A DNA stretch of 64,000 nt from an uncultured Bacteroidales bacterium (lineage in GTDB: Bacteria > Bacteroidota > Bacteroidia > Bacteroidales > P3), in assembly GCA_900315935.1 (NCBI GenBank), contig ONBB01000001.1:1-64000 (forward strand). The letters run 5' to 3'. The notes below the pieces were generated by a model that was given only the letters and a program-made list of their open reading frames with translations, was not told where the DNA came from and made no database searches. Below, one piece after another: positions 40,537 to 49,388 of this stretch (within the stretch, counting starts at the first letter, position 1; each line of letters opens with the position of its first letter). The translations under genes and the position numbers were made by a program.

Positions 40537-40567
40537 TTTGTCAGACTGGAAAAAAGTCGTATCTTTG
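40537..40567 (+). promoter_or_regulatory. Promoter of rpsA
   Basis: TTTG (40537-40540), 19 bases, TATCTTTG (40560-40567): exact consensus. It gives a leader of about 125 bases. The leader holds GTGCC/GGCAC (40641-40659) and GCGGAG/CTCCGC (40670-40687) hairpins, the latter ending 11 bases before the ATG. Confidence 0.8.
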
Positions 40568-40698
40568 CATTTGCTTTTGACTGGCGCATAGTCTGCCAAT
40601 GGTCTGATGGTCAGAAGTCTAGGATAAAAAATGTTGAACCGTGCCGGGGCAGAGGGCACACAAGAAAGCGCGGAGCTTACTCTCCGCAGACAAAAAGA

Positions 40699-42477
40699 AT
40701 GGATTACAAGAATGTAAAACCGCTGGAAGATTTCGACTGGAATGCTTTTGACGAGAAAGCCGGCAAGATCAGCGAGCAGACCGCCAACGAAAAGAATGCC
40801 GCCTACGACCAGTCGTTCAACTCCTTCACCGAGCAGGACGTCATCGAGGGCACCATCGTGGCCATCACCGACCGCGAAGTGGTGGTGAACGTCGGCGCCA
40901 AGAGCGACGGTGTCATCCCCGTCAGCGAGGTGCGCTACAACCCCGACCTGAAGGCCGGCGACAAGATCGAGGTCTACGTCGACAGCCAGGAGGACGCCAA
41001 CGGCCAGCTGCAGCTCAGCCACCGCAAGGCCCGCATCCTCAAGAGCTGGGAGCGCGTCAACCAGGCTTACGAGAGCCAGGAAATCATCACCGGTTACGTC
41101 AAGAGCCGCACCAAGGGCGGTCTCATCGTTACCGTGTTCGAGAACATCGAGGCTTTCCTCCCCGGCAGCCAGATCGATGTCAAGCCCATCCGCGACTACG
41201 ACGTGTACGTCGACAAGCAGATGGAGTTCAAGGTGGTCAAAATCAACCACGAATACAAGAACGTCGTTGTCAGCCACAAGGCGCTTATCGAGGACGAGAT
41301 CGAGGCCCAGAAGGCCGAGATTATCAGCCACCTCGAGAAGGGTCAGGTGCTGGAAGGCATCGTGAAGAACATCACCTCCTACGGTGTCTTCGTCGACCTC
41401 GGCGGCGTGGATGGCCTCATCCACATCACCGACCTCAGCTGGGGCCGCATCAGCCACCCCGAAGAGATTGTCCAGCTGGACCAGAAAATCAACGTCGTCA
41501 TCCTCGACTTCGACGAGGCCAAGCGCCGCATCGCCCTCGGTCTCAAGCAGCTCACCCCCCACCCCTGGGATGCCCTGGATGCCAACCTCAAGGAAGGCGA
41601 CCACATCAAGGGTAAGGTGGTTGTCCTGGCCGACTACGGTGCCTTCGTCGAGGTCATGCCCGGCGTCGAGGGCCTGATCCACGTCAGCGAGATGAGCTGG
41701 AGCCAGCACCTGCGCTCCGCCCAGGACTTCCTGAAGGTGGGCGACGAGGTGGAGGCCGTCATCCTCAACCTCGACCGCGAGAACCGCAAGATGAGCCTCG
41801 GCATCCGCCAGCTCATGCCCGACCCCTGGCTCAGCATCGCCGAGAAGTACCCCGTCGGCAGCAAGCACAACGCCACCGTGCGCAACTTCACCAACTTCGG
41901 CATCTTCGTCGAGCTTGAGGAAGGCGTCGACGGCCTGATCCACATCAGCGACCTCAGCTGGAGCAAGAAAATCAAGCACCCCGCCGAGTTCACCAAGATC
42001 GGTGAGAAGATCGACGTCATCGTCCTCGAGGTCGATGCCGAGAACCGCCGCCTGAGCCTCGGCCACAAGCAGCTCGAGGAGAACCCCTGGGATGTGTACG
42101 AAAGCCTCTTCACCGTCGGCAGCGTCCACCAGGGCAAGATTGTCAACATGAACGACAAGGGCGCCACCGTCATGCTGCCCTACGACGTCGAAGCCTTCGC
42201 CCCCATGCGCCACCTCGACAAGGAGGACAAGAGCAAGGCCCGCCAGGGCGAGACCCTCGACTTCAAGGTCATCGAGTTCGGCAAGGACAGCAAGCGTATC
42301 GTTGTCTCCCACACCCGCACCTTCCAGGAGGGCACCGACAGTGTCCGCGAAGGCGACGAGAAGAAGGGCGGCCGCACTGCCACCGCCAAGTCGGTCAAGC
42401 AGATCAACGAGAGCCTCGAGAAGACCACCCTCGGCGACCTCGACATCCTTCAGAAGCTCAAAGAGGAGAACAGCTAA
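40699..42477 (+). CDS. rpsA: 30S ribosomal protein S1
   Basis: This 592-residue protein has six S1 (OB-fold) RNA-binding repeats, each recognisable by a GVDGLIHISDLSW-type core: about 220-235 (GGVDGLIHITDLSW), 305-325 (GVEGLIHVSEMSW) and 395-410 (GVDGLIHISDLSW) are clearest. The first two, ribosome-binding, repeats are more diverged. The start is ATG 40699 (MDYKNVKPLEDFDWNAF). Upstream in-frame codons belong to the leader. S1 recruits mRNA, important in this phylum where Shine-Dalgarno sites are rare. It is monocistronic between its own promoter and terminator. Confidence 0.97.
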   Translation: MDYKNVKPLEDFDWNAFDEKAGKISEQTANEKNAAYDQSFNSFTEQDVIEGTIVAITDREVVVNVGAKSDGVIPVSEVRYNPDLKAGDKIEVYVDSQEDANGQLQLSHRKARILKSWERVNQAYESQEIITGYVKSRTKGGLIVTVFENIEAFLPGSQIDVKPIRDYDVYVDKQMEFKVVKINHEYKNVVVSHKALIEDEIEAQKAEIISHLEKGQVLEGIVKNITSYGVFVDLGGVDGLIHITDLSWGRISHPEEIVQLDQKINVVILDFDEAKRRIALGLKQLTPHPWDALDANLKEGDHIKGKVVVLADYGAFVEVMPGVEGLIHVSEMSWSQHLRSAQDFLKVGDEVEAVILNLDRENRKMSLGIRQLMPDPWLSIAEKYPVGSKHNATVRNFTNFGIFVELEEGVDGLIHISDLSWSKKIKHPAEFTKIGEKIDVIVLEVDAENRRLSLGHKQLEENPWDVYESLFTVGSVHQGKIVNMNDKGATVMLPYDVEAFAPMRHLDKEDKSKARQGETLDFKVIEFGKDSKRIVVSHTRTFQEGTDSVREGDEKKGGRTATAKSVKQINESLEKTTLGDLDILQKLKEENS

Positions 42478-42510
42478 TTTGTAGTTGTCCCGCCTCACAG
42501 GCTATATCCC

Positions 42511-42557
42511 GGACAGGCGCGCCGCTCGCGGCGCGCCTGTCCTTGTATTTTACTTTT
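42511..42557 (+). terminator. Rho-independent terminator of rpsA
   Basis: GGACAGGCGCGCC (42511-42523) and GGCGCGCCTGTCC (42530-42542) form a perfect 13-bp GC-rich stem with a 6-base loop, followed by TTGTATTTTAC and a T-run. Confidence 0.92.
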
Positions 42558-42625
42558 TTTTCACCTCATTGACAACAAAATGCCCTTTCTGTTGTCTATA
42601 CAATTGGACGCAGACAAAAAAATAC

Positions 42626-42656
42626 TTGCGTAAATTAATAAAAAACACTATCTTTG
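42626..42656 (+). promoter_or_regulatory. Promoter of the T9SS type B protein-recQ pair
   Basis: TTG (42626-42628), 20 bases, TATCTTTG (42649-42656). It lies about 64 bases before the start codon. Confidence 0.7.
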
Positions 42657-42719
42657 TATTTGCGAAGCAGTGTGCGTGGAAAGTGTAAAGTATTGTAAAA
42701 TAGAAATATAAGATATATT

Positions 42720-45674
42720 ATGGATATGCAGAAACGTGTAGCAATCGTGGTAATGGCCCTGCTGGGTCTTTTGGTGGAGATGCCGCAGGCTGCGGCGCAG
42801 ACCGAGTGGAACCAGGCCACCGCTTGTCCGGGGTGGAACAATCCGACCAACTTCTCTTCGGGTGGCAACCGATACAGGGGCGGTGTGGGCACCAAGACCC
42901 AGCAGCAGTGCCCCGATGTGATGACCGGCGTTACAGGTGTAACCACCCTGCCTGGTGTAACCACCCAGACGGGTGTCAAGACGGCCGCGCAGATCGATGC
43001 CGGCGCTGCGCCGATAGTGGGTGCCAGCTGCTCCAATTCTGCAGGCATTCCCAATCAGAATGCCCAGTTGGCCATTATGACTAACACCACGGGTACCGAC
43101 CCCAACACGGGTGGCAACCTGAAATATGTCCCCACGCAGTTCAATACCAACGACCCCAACGCCACCGCGGACAACCCCAACACCAACCTCACCAAGAGTA
43201 TCCGCGTGGGCGACGGCTGCGCCAACAGCGGTGCCAGTGCGGCCGGTCTCTACTACAGGTTCCGCGTAACAGCCCAGAATGCCATGCTCTACCTCTACTA
43301 CGCCATTGTGGTCGAAGCTCCTGGCCATGGTATGCGGGGCAATCCAGCCTTCATTGCGCGCGTCATGACGAAAAACGCCTCCGGCAACTGGCACCAGCCG
43401 AACGACACGCTGGCCTACTACATCACCTCCACGCCTACGACCGACAATTCCAACACTTGCCCCAACCTGACGCGGGTTCAGGCCGGTGTGGGCGGTTGGG
43501 GCAGCACGGGTAGCGGTTATAGCACCGTCTACTATAAACAATGGGAGAAGGTGGCCATCAACTTGACCGATTATATATATGACACGGTGGAGATACAGGT
43601 CATCATGTATGACTGTGAGTATGAAGTTCACTATGGCTATGCATACGTCGCCGGCGAGTGCCGCAAGATGACCATCGAGAGTTCGGGATGCCCGGGCGGT
43701 ATGTCGACCGATGTGGCCACCCTCTCGGCTCCGCGCGGCTTGCAGAACTATGTGTGGTACGCCTCGGACTTTGGCGGCACCATCACGCCCAATCCCACCA
43801 GCAGCATGTTCGCCCCGGGCGGCAGCCACAACTATGTTACCTTCCGCCGCCTCACCGACACCATCGGTCGCCCGCAGGACGGCGCCTACGACTACCATGC
43901 CCAGGCGTCTGACTTCACTGTTACGCGCCGCCGCAACAGCAACGGCCAAATAGTAAACATCGACTCGGTCGACCGCCTGCAGATTTTCATGTGCGAGATG
44001 ACCTCCGCCCTCGACCCCAACAAACCCTTCAAGACCCGCCTCTATGTTCCTCTGCGCAACGACAAGCCCAGCATGATAGTGGATACCCTCTACAACTGCG
44101 ACGGCGACGTCAAGGTGTGGAACTTCAGCGAGGTGCCGGGTTCCGCCGGCAGCGTCATCACTGCCAACACGCAGTGGGAACTCTACGGCACGCCCGACTG
44201 TATCGGCACACCTTTGGCGCAGTATGTGGGCGACAGCGTGGAGCTCAATTTCACCGACTCCGACCCCAAGGGGTTGCTGGTGCGCACCGTAACGGCTGAT
44301 GTGTCGTGCTACTCCGAAGCCACCTATCCCATCCTGCCGCGCATCAATCCCAAGGCCGGTATGACTATCTCCAACAAGGTGCTCTGCGACGACGGCGAGA
44401 CCACCATCACCGACACCACCTCGGGCGACAACACACGCGTGTGGTCCTTCCTGCCGGCCAATGCCGAAGAGGGCGACACCAATCTGGTGCCGTGGAACAG
44501 CACCAGCTCCACCGTGGTGCGCTCGTTCACACATGCTGTCGAACCTATCAAGCTGCAGGTTTACAACGGCCTCTACACCATCTATCGCGGCGACACCTCG
44601 TGGTGCAACGCCGTGGTGCGCGACACGGTGGCCGTCTTCCTCCATCCCGATTTGGAGGTTACGGGCGACACCATCGTCTGCGAAGGCAGCCGTACCAACG
44701 CCACGGTCCGTGCCGTGGGTGTCGAGGGCTGTACCTACGAGTGGTCGCTCACCTTGGGCCAGGTTACAGGCAACCTGCCCGCCGGACCTACGCTGGCGGT
44801 GGTGCCGTATGCCGACAAGGCCACCTATTTTGTCAAGGTAACCAGTCCGCAGGGATGCGTGGCCTGGGACAGCATCCATGCCTATATGGTGCGTCCCAAG
44901 CTGGCTATGGCTCCCGAGGATGGCCGCATCTGCCCCGAAGGGACGGCTACCCTTATCGGCTCCGATGCCGACCACTACAGCTGGACTGCCTCGCCCGACG
45001 ACCCGTCGCTGGTTGGACAGGAGAATCTGTCGCAAATCACCGTCTCGCCCAGCGTTACCACCACCTACACCATGATAGGCCACGGCACCAACGACTGCGA
45101 TGCCACTCCGCTCAAGAAGACCGTTACCATCGTGCCCCTGCCGGTGCCCGAGGTGCGGGTAACACCGGCCTATATCGACTCTGACGACCCGAAGGTGGTG
45201 CTGCGTGATGTTTCGCGCTACAGCGTCCTCTCCGAGTGGCAGTTTGAGGATGGCGGCACGGCTACGGGTCGCGAGGTGAAACACACCTTCGACGGTGTCA
45301 TTGGCCGTGATTCGATGGGTGTTACGCTCACGGCCTACAATGAGTTGGGTTGCCCCATAGTCTACCCCTTCGCCATACCGGTCAACCTCTTCACCGGCTG
45401 GTTCCCCAACGCCTTCACCCCCGGTTCGCAGGATGCCAACGCCCACTTCTCCTTCTTCACCATCAACGACTACGAATACTTCCACATCTATATATATAAC
45501 CGCCGAGGCGAGCTGGTGTACGAGTCGGACGATGTGCGATTCAAGTGGGACGGCACCCGCATGAACGATGGGGAACCCCTCCCGCAAGGTACCTATGTCT
45601 ACACCTGCCGTTACCGCAAGCCAGGCAGCACGGTGCTCAGCAGCAAGTATGGCAGCGTCACCCTTGTGCGTTGA
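42720..45674 (+). CDS. Large T9SS type B (gliding-type) surface protein
   Basis: This 984-residue exported protein has a signal peptide ending near residue 26 (PQAAAQ). The N-terminal 330 residues are rich in Thr, Asn and Gly and match no family I recognise. The middle consists of beta-sandwich, PKD/Ig-like segments with recurring ICPEGTATLIG and VSPSVTTTYTMIG phrases. The C-terminal domain carries GWFPNAFTPGSQDANAHF and YIYNRRGELVYESDD, the CHU_C gliding-type T9SS sorting signal. The layout of the last 300 residues parallels the protein at 8981. Its stop overlaps the recQ start (ATGA). Confidence 0.85.
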   Translation: MDMQKRVAIVVMALLGLLVEMPQAAAQTEWNQATACPGWNNPTNFSSGGNRYRGGVGTKTQQQCPDVMTGVTGVTTLPGVTTQTGVKTAAQIDAGAAPIVGASCSNSAGIPNQNAQLAIMTNTTGTDPNTGGNLKYVPTQFNTNDPNATADNPNTNLTKSIRVGDGCANSGASAAGLYYRFRVTAQNAMLYLYYAIVVEAPGHGMRGNPAFIARVMTKNASGNWHQPNDTLAYYITSTPTTDNSNTCPNLTRVQAGVGGWGSTGSGYSTVYYKQWEKVAINLTDYIYDTVEIQVIMYDCEYEVHYGYAYVAGECRKMTIESSGCPGGMSTDVATLSAPRGLQNYVWYASDFGGTITPNPTSSMFAPGGSHNYVTFRRLTDTIGRPQDGAYDYHAQASDFTVTRRRNSNGQIVNIDSVDRLQIFMCEMTSALDPNKPFKTRLYVPLRNDKPSMIVDTLYNCDGDVKVWNFSEVPGSAGSVITANTQWELYGTPDCIGTPLAQYVGDSVELNFTDSDPKGLLVRTVTADVSCYSEATYPILPRINPKAGMTISNKVLCDDGETTITDTTSGDNTRVWSFLPANAEEGDTNLVPWNSTSSTVVRSFTHAVEPIKLQVYNGLYTIYRGDTSWCNAVVRDTVAVFLHPDLEVTGDTIVCEGSRTNATVRAVGVEGCTYEWSLTLGQVTGNLPAGPTLAVVPYADKATYFVKVTSPQGCVAWDSIHAYMVRPKLAMAPEDGRICPEGTATLIGSDADHYSWTASPDDPSLVGQENLSQITVSPSVTTTYTMIGHGTNDCDATPLKKTVTIVPLPVPEVRVTPAYIDSDDPKVVLRDVSRYSVLSEWQFEDGGTATGREVKHTFDGVIGRDSMGVTLTAYNELGCPIVYPFAIPVNLFTGWFPNAFTPGSQDANAHFSFFTINDYEYFHIYIYNRRGELVYESDDVRFKWDGTRMNDGEPLPQGTYVYTCRYRKPGSTVLSSKYGSVTLVR

Positions 45675-47560
45675 TGACTGACAAACTGAAACTCCTCCGC
45701 CGTCATTGGGGCTACGATAGTTTCCGCCCCATGCAGGAGGAAATCATAGACTCTGTGATGCAGGGCCGCGACACGCTGGCCCTGCTTCCTACTGGTGGGG
45801 GCAAGTCGCTTTGCTATCAGCTGCCCGCCTTGATGCTCGACGGCCTCTGTCTCGTGGTCTCGCCCCTTATTGCGCTGATGAAGGACCAGGTGCAGCAACT
45901 CAATGCCCGTCGCATCAAGGCCGCCTGCATCGTTTCCGGCATGAGAAGCGAGGAGGTTACCGGGGTGTTGGCCAATGCCGTCAGTGGCGAGCTCAAACTC
46001 CTGTTCGTCAGCCCTGAACGCTTGAAACAGCGTCTTTTTATAGAACATTTCCGCCGTATGCGGATGAGTCTGATAGCTGTCGACGAAGCCCATTGTGTTT
46101 CGCAATGGGGCCACGACTTCCGTCCACCCTATCTGGAGATTGCCTCCATCAGAGTCTACCATCCCACGGTGCCGGTCATGGCCCTTACGGCCACAGCCAC
46201 CCCTGCTGTGGCGGACGACATCTGCACGTTGCTGCAGATGCGCCAGTGTCGTCGTTTCTGTGCCAGTTTTGTGCGCCCCAATTTGGTCTACCGTGTGTGC
46301 CATGACGACGACAAGACGCACCGCTTATTACATCTGATACGGAGCATCGGCGGCTCGGGAATAGTCTACACGCGTAGCCGGCGTGGCACCCAGTCGACAG
46401 CCCAGACGCTGCAGGGCCACGGCATCGCGGCCACCTTCTACCATGCGGGACTCACCGCCCGTGAGCGAGACAGCCGCCAGAGCATGTGGATGCAGGGTGG
46501 GTGCAGCGTCATGGTGGCTACCAACGCCTTCGGTATGGGCATCGACAAGCCCGATGTACGCTTTGTCATCCACTTGGACCTGCCCGAGTCGCTCGAATCC
46601 TACTTCCAGGAGGCGGGGCGTGCCGGCCGTGACGGGCAGCCGGCCTATGCCATCATGCTATGCAATGAGGCGGACATCCTTCGCCGCCGCCGAGACCTCG
46701 ATGCCGATTTCCCCCCACTGAAATATATACGCAATGTTTACCGCGCCCTGTGCAACGTCTACCGCATCCCCATGGGCAGCGGTGCCGATACGCGCTTCGA
46801 TTTCGACTTGGAGCAGATTTGTAAAACCTATAACTTCCAATTGCGTGAGTTCTATGCTGCCTGTCGCTTTCTGGAGCGTGAGGGGCTGATTTCCATTCCT
46901 GACCGCGAGAATATTGCCTCGACGCTTTATGTGCCCATTGCTCGCGATGAGCTCTATCGCTTTCAGGTGAACCACCAGCGCCTCGGCGAGTTGCTGCAGT
47001 TGCTGATGCGCATGTATCCGGGCCTGCTGACCGAGGCGGTGTTCATCGACGAGCGCAAGGTGGCGCAGCGCTGTTTTTCCGAGACATCCGATGTGGTGGC
47101 CATGCTTATGCGGCTGAAGGAGATGAAGATTGCCGATTACCGACCCCACACCGACAAGCCGCAGATTTTCTTCCTCGCACCCCGCATCGACGAGAATTCC
47201 ATCTGTGCCATGCAGCACAACTACGACCAGCTCCATCAGGCCGCCGAGCGCCGTCTCGATGCCGTTTGCACCTATGCCATGCAGGACACGATCTGTCGCA
47301 GCCGCTTCCTTGTGAACTACTTTGGCGAGCAGGGCGTTGCCGACTGCGGACGCTGCGACGTCTGTCGGAAGGAGAATCTCTCTCCGCCGCAAGTGGAGCA
47401 GTTGATTCTCGCCCATTTGCAGCGAGGGCCGCTACCCTTGCATAGCCTCGGGCCCCTGATGGCCGCCGATGGATGTAACGATTTCACCCGGGTCCTTCGC
47501 CAGATGGTCGACCGTGGCGAGGTGCTGTTCGATGCCAATATGATACTCCATTTGCCCTAG
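45674..47560 (+). CDS. recQ: ATP-dependent DNA helicase RecQ
   Basis: This 628-residue 3'-5' helicase of recombination repair has Walker A LLPTGGGKSLC (37-47) and a DEAH box in IAVDEAHCVSQWGHDFRP. Motif VI is QEAGRAGRDGQPA. The RQC zinc-binding cysteines lie in a CTYAMQDTICRS to CGRCDVC segment (about 535-575), followed by a winged-helix-like end. No HRDC domain is evident. The start is ATG 45674 (MTDKLKLLRRHWGYDSFRPM), overlapping the previous stop by one base. An upstream extension of the same frame lies inside the previous gene and is not conserved-looking. Confidence 0.95.
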   Translation: MTDKLKLLRRHWGYDSFRPMQEEIIDSVMQGRDTLALLPTGGGKSLCYQLPALMLDGLCLVVSPLIALMKDQVQQLNARRIKAACIVSGMRSEEVTGVLANAVSGELKLLFVSPERLKQRLFIEHFRRMRMSLIAVDEAHCVSQWGHDFRPPYLEIASIRVYHPTVPVMALTATATPAVADDICTLLQMRQCRRFCASFVRPNLVYRVCHDDDKTHRLLHLIRSIGGSGIVYTRSRRGTQSTAQTLQGHGIAATFYHAGLTARERDSRQSMWMQGGCSVMVATNAFGMGIDKPDVRFVIHLDLPESLESYFQEAGRAGRDGQPAYAIMLCNEADILRRRRDLDADFPPLKYIRNVYRALCNVYRIPMGSGADTRFDFDLEQICKTYNFQLREFYAACRFLEREGLISIPDRENIASTLYVPIARDELYRFQVNHQRLGELLQLLMRMYPGLLTEAVFIDERKVAQRCFSETSDVVAMLMRLKEMKIADYRPHTDKPQIFFLAPRIDENSICAMQHNYDQLHQAAERRLDAVCTYAMQDTICRSRFLVNYFGEQGVADCGRCDVCRKENLSPPQVEQLILAHLQRGPLPLHSLGPLMAADGCNDFTRVLRQMVDRGEVLFDANMILHLP

Positions 47561-47679
47561 GCGATAGCCCTGCCCGATGGCTACGCTTCCATTCCGCTAC
47601 CAAGGAAGAAGAGGGGAAGAACAGGGTCTCTGGAAGTATTGGTTTCCAGAGCAATGCAAATGGGCGTTTGGGGAGGTGA

Positions 47680-48249
47680 TTAGGTTTTTGAAAGCTTTTT
47701 TAGCTCGCTGTAAAGGCGTGCTACAGGCAGTCCTACTACATTGTAGTAGCACCCTTCGATGGCGCGGATTCCCACCATCCCTATCCATTCCTGGATGCCA
47801 TAGGCACCGGCCTTGTCGAAAGGACGGTATGTGTCCACATAGTAGGCCAGCTCCTCCTCGCACAATGGTGCGAAGTGGACGTGGGTGCATTCTATAAATG
47901 ATGTTTCGCGTGCGCGCGTGCGTAGGCAGACGCCGGTGTAGACCTCGTGGCTGTTGCCGGCCAGGGTGCGCAGCATTTGCAGTGCTTCCTCCCGACTGTG
48001 GGGTTTGCCCAGCACATGGCCTTGGTGAACCACCACTGTGTCGGCCGTTACCAGCACCTGGTCCTCGGCCAACTGTTCGGCCGGGTAGGCCGATGCCTTG
48101 AGGCGTGAGAGATAGCCGGCCACCTCGCTGGCGGCCATGCCGGCGGGAGTGGTCTCCTCCACGTCGAGCGAAATGTATTCTATAGGGTAGCCCAACTCGG
48201 CCAGCAACTGCCGGCGGCGGGGCGATTGGGATGCCAGCAGGAGTCTCAT
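47680..48249 (-). CDS. maf: Maf family nucleotide pyrophosphatase
   Basis: This 189-residue cytosolic enzyme belongs to the Maf/HAM1-like house-cleaning family that hydrolyses dTTP/UTP or modified nucleotides. The start MRLLLASQSPRRRQLLAELG with the SxSPRR motif (residues 7-12) fixes the ATG at 48249. ADTVVVHQGHVLGKP (about 69-83) and DKAGAYGIQEW (near 144) are family signatures. It overlaps the MORN-like gene by 4 bases and ends the operon. Confidence 0.93.
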   Translation of the reverse strand: MRLLLASQSPRRRQLLAELGYPIEYISLDVEETTPAGMAASEVAGYLSRLKASAYPAEQLAEDQVLVTADTVVVHQGHVLGKPHSREEALQMLRTLAGNSHEVYTGVCLRTRARETSFIECTHVHFAPLCEEELAYYVDTYRPFDKAGAYGIQEWIGMVGIRAIEGCYYNVVGLPVARLYSELKKLSKT

Positions 48250-49388
48250 TTTACCTCTTGGCCACGGCTGAACGTGGCTTTGTATACCTCGCGTCCACCG
48301 TCGTACCAGCTCCATTTCCCCTCTTTTTCTCCGTCCACAAACTGGCCTTTCTCCACTGGGGCACCAGCTTCGTTGTAGCGCTCGTACTTGCCGTTGAGCA
48401 CTCCGTTCTTGAAGTTCTGGCGAATCTCGACCTTGCCGTTGGGATAGTAGCGAACCTCTTCGCCGTGCTTCTCGTCGTCGAGGTAGTGGATGATGTAGCG
48501 TGTGGTGCCGTCGTCATAGAGGCCGCGCCACTCGCCGTCTTTGGCTCCGGCACGGAAAGTTCCGTAATAGTCCACCTTGCCGTCCTCATACCAGGCGGTC
48601 CATTTCCCCTCTTCCCATCCGTTTTCATAGCGGCCTTCGTGCAGTTTGCGGCCACTCTCGTAATAGGTGGTCCACATGCCTTCGCGCTTGCCGTCTTGGT
48701 AGTTGCCTTCGCGCCAGCGCTCGCCGGTCTCATAGTAGTAGGTCCATCGGCCGGACTCTTTCCCTTTGCTGTATGTGCCGGTGATGCCCACTTTGCCGGT
48801 GTTGTGCCAGTAGTAGGTCCAATTGCCATCCTGTTCGCCATCCACCAGGTTGCCCTTCATGTCGGGTTTACCATTGGTGAGGTACCAGGTGGCCTCGCCT
48901 TGCAGCTCGCCGTTGCGGTATTGGCCGCTGAAGCGCATGACACCGTTGCGGTGCCACTGGGTGGTCTTGCCTTCGCGGCTGCCGTTGGCATAGGTGAATT
49001 CCTCTTCCTTCTGCCCGTTGTCATGCCACGAGCGGTAGAGGCCGTTGCGTTTTCCATTCTCCACGCTCACCTCGCTCTTGAGGTCGCCGTTGCGGTGCCA
49101 CGAGCGGGAGGTGCCAGTACCATAGCACTCCTCGGACATGCGGCTGCCATCCTTGTAGTAGGTGGTCCAGATGCCGCTGCGTTCACCGTCTTGGTAGGTG
49201 CCCTGTTGCGACACTTTCCCGTTGGGGTACCACCAGGTCCACGCACCGGTACGTTGGCCGTTGGCATCGAGGGTACCTTCGACCGACACTTGGTCCGAGT
49301 TGTCGTATTTCTTTTGGTAGCGGCTTTGAGCCAGCACGAGGGCCGGCATCAGCAGTGCCGCGAGGGCTATGCAGGCTTGCTTCTTCAT
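48246..49388 (-). CDS. Exported MORN-like (YwqK-type) repeat protein
   Basis: This 380-residue protein has a signal peptide (residues 1-20, ending VLAQ) and about fourteen tandem repeats of 23-24 residues. The consensus is a G-x-W-x-x-Y-Y-x-x-G-K sequence followed by xxGxYxxGKRxG, for example GKRNGLYRSWHDNGQ and GKREGMWTTYYESGR. These are MORN_2 repeats, expected to form an elongated beta structure. Some databases label relatives as YwqK antitoxin, but nothing here suggests a toxin-antitoxin pair. It lies between DUF4270 and maf with 4-base overlaps on both sides. Confidence 0.88.
   Translation of the reverse strand: MKKQACIALAALLMPALVLAQSRYQKKYDNSDQVSVEGTLDANGQRTGAWTWWYPNGKVSQQGTYQDGERSGIWTTYYKDGSRMSEECYGTGTSRSWHRNGDLKSEVSVENGKRNGLYRSWHDNGQKEEEFTYANGSREGKTTQWHRNGVMRFSGQYRNGELQGEATWYLTNGKPDMKGNLVDGEQDGNWTYYWHNTGKVGITGTYSKGKESGRWTYYYETGERWREGNYQDGKREGMWTTYYESGRKLHEGRYENGWEEGKWTAWYEDGKVDYYGTFRAGAKDGEWRGLYDDGTTRYIIHYLDDEKHGEEVRYYPNGKVEIRQNFKNGVLNGKYERYNEAGAPVEKGQFVDGEKEGKWSWYDGGREVYKATFSRGQEVK

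Larger units (their letters stand above)
40328..40698. other. Divergent regulatory region between C10 protease and rpsA
   Basis: There is no gene here. It contains a minus-strand -7 box for the protease operon (40370-40377), dispersed repeat copy C (40418-40508), the rpsA promoter (40537-40567) and the rpsA leader with two hairpins. Confidence 0.7.

Noticed and set aside
48246-49388. Antitoxin of a toxin-antitoxin system
   Set aside because: The YwqK label is an annotation habit for MORN_2 repeats. The protein has a signal peptide and lies in a glycogen synthase-maf operon with no toxin gene.
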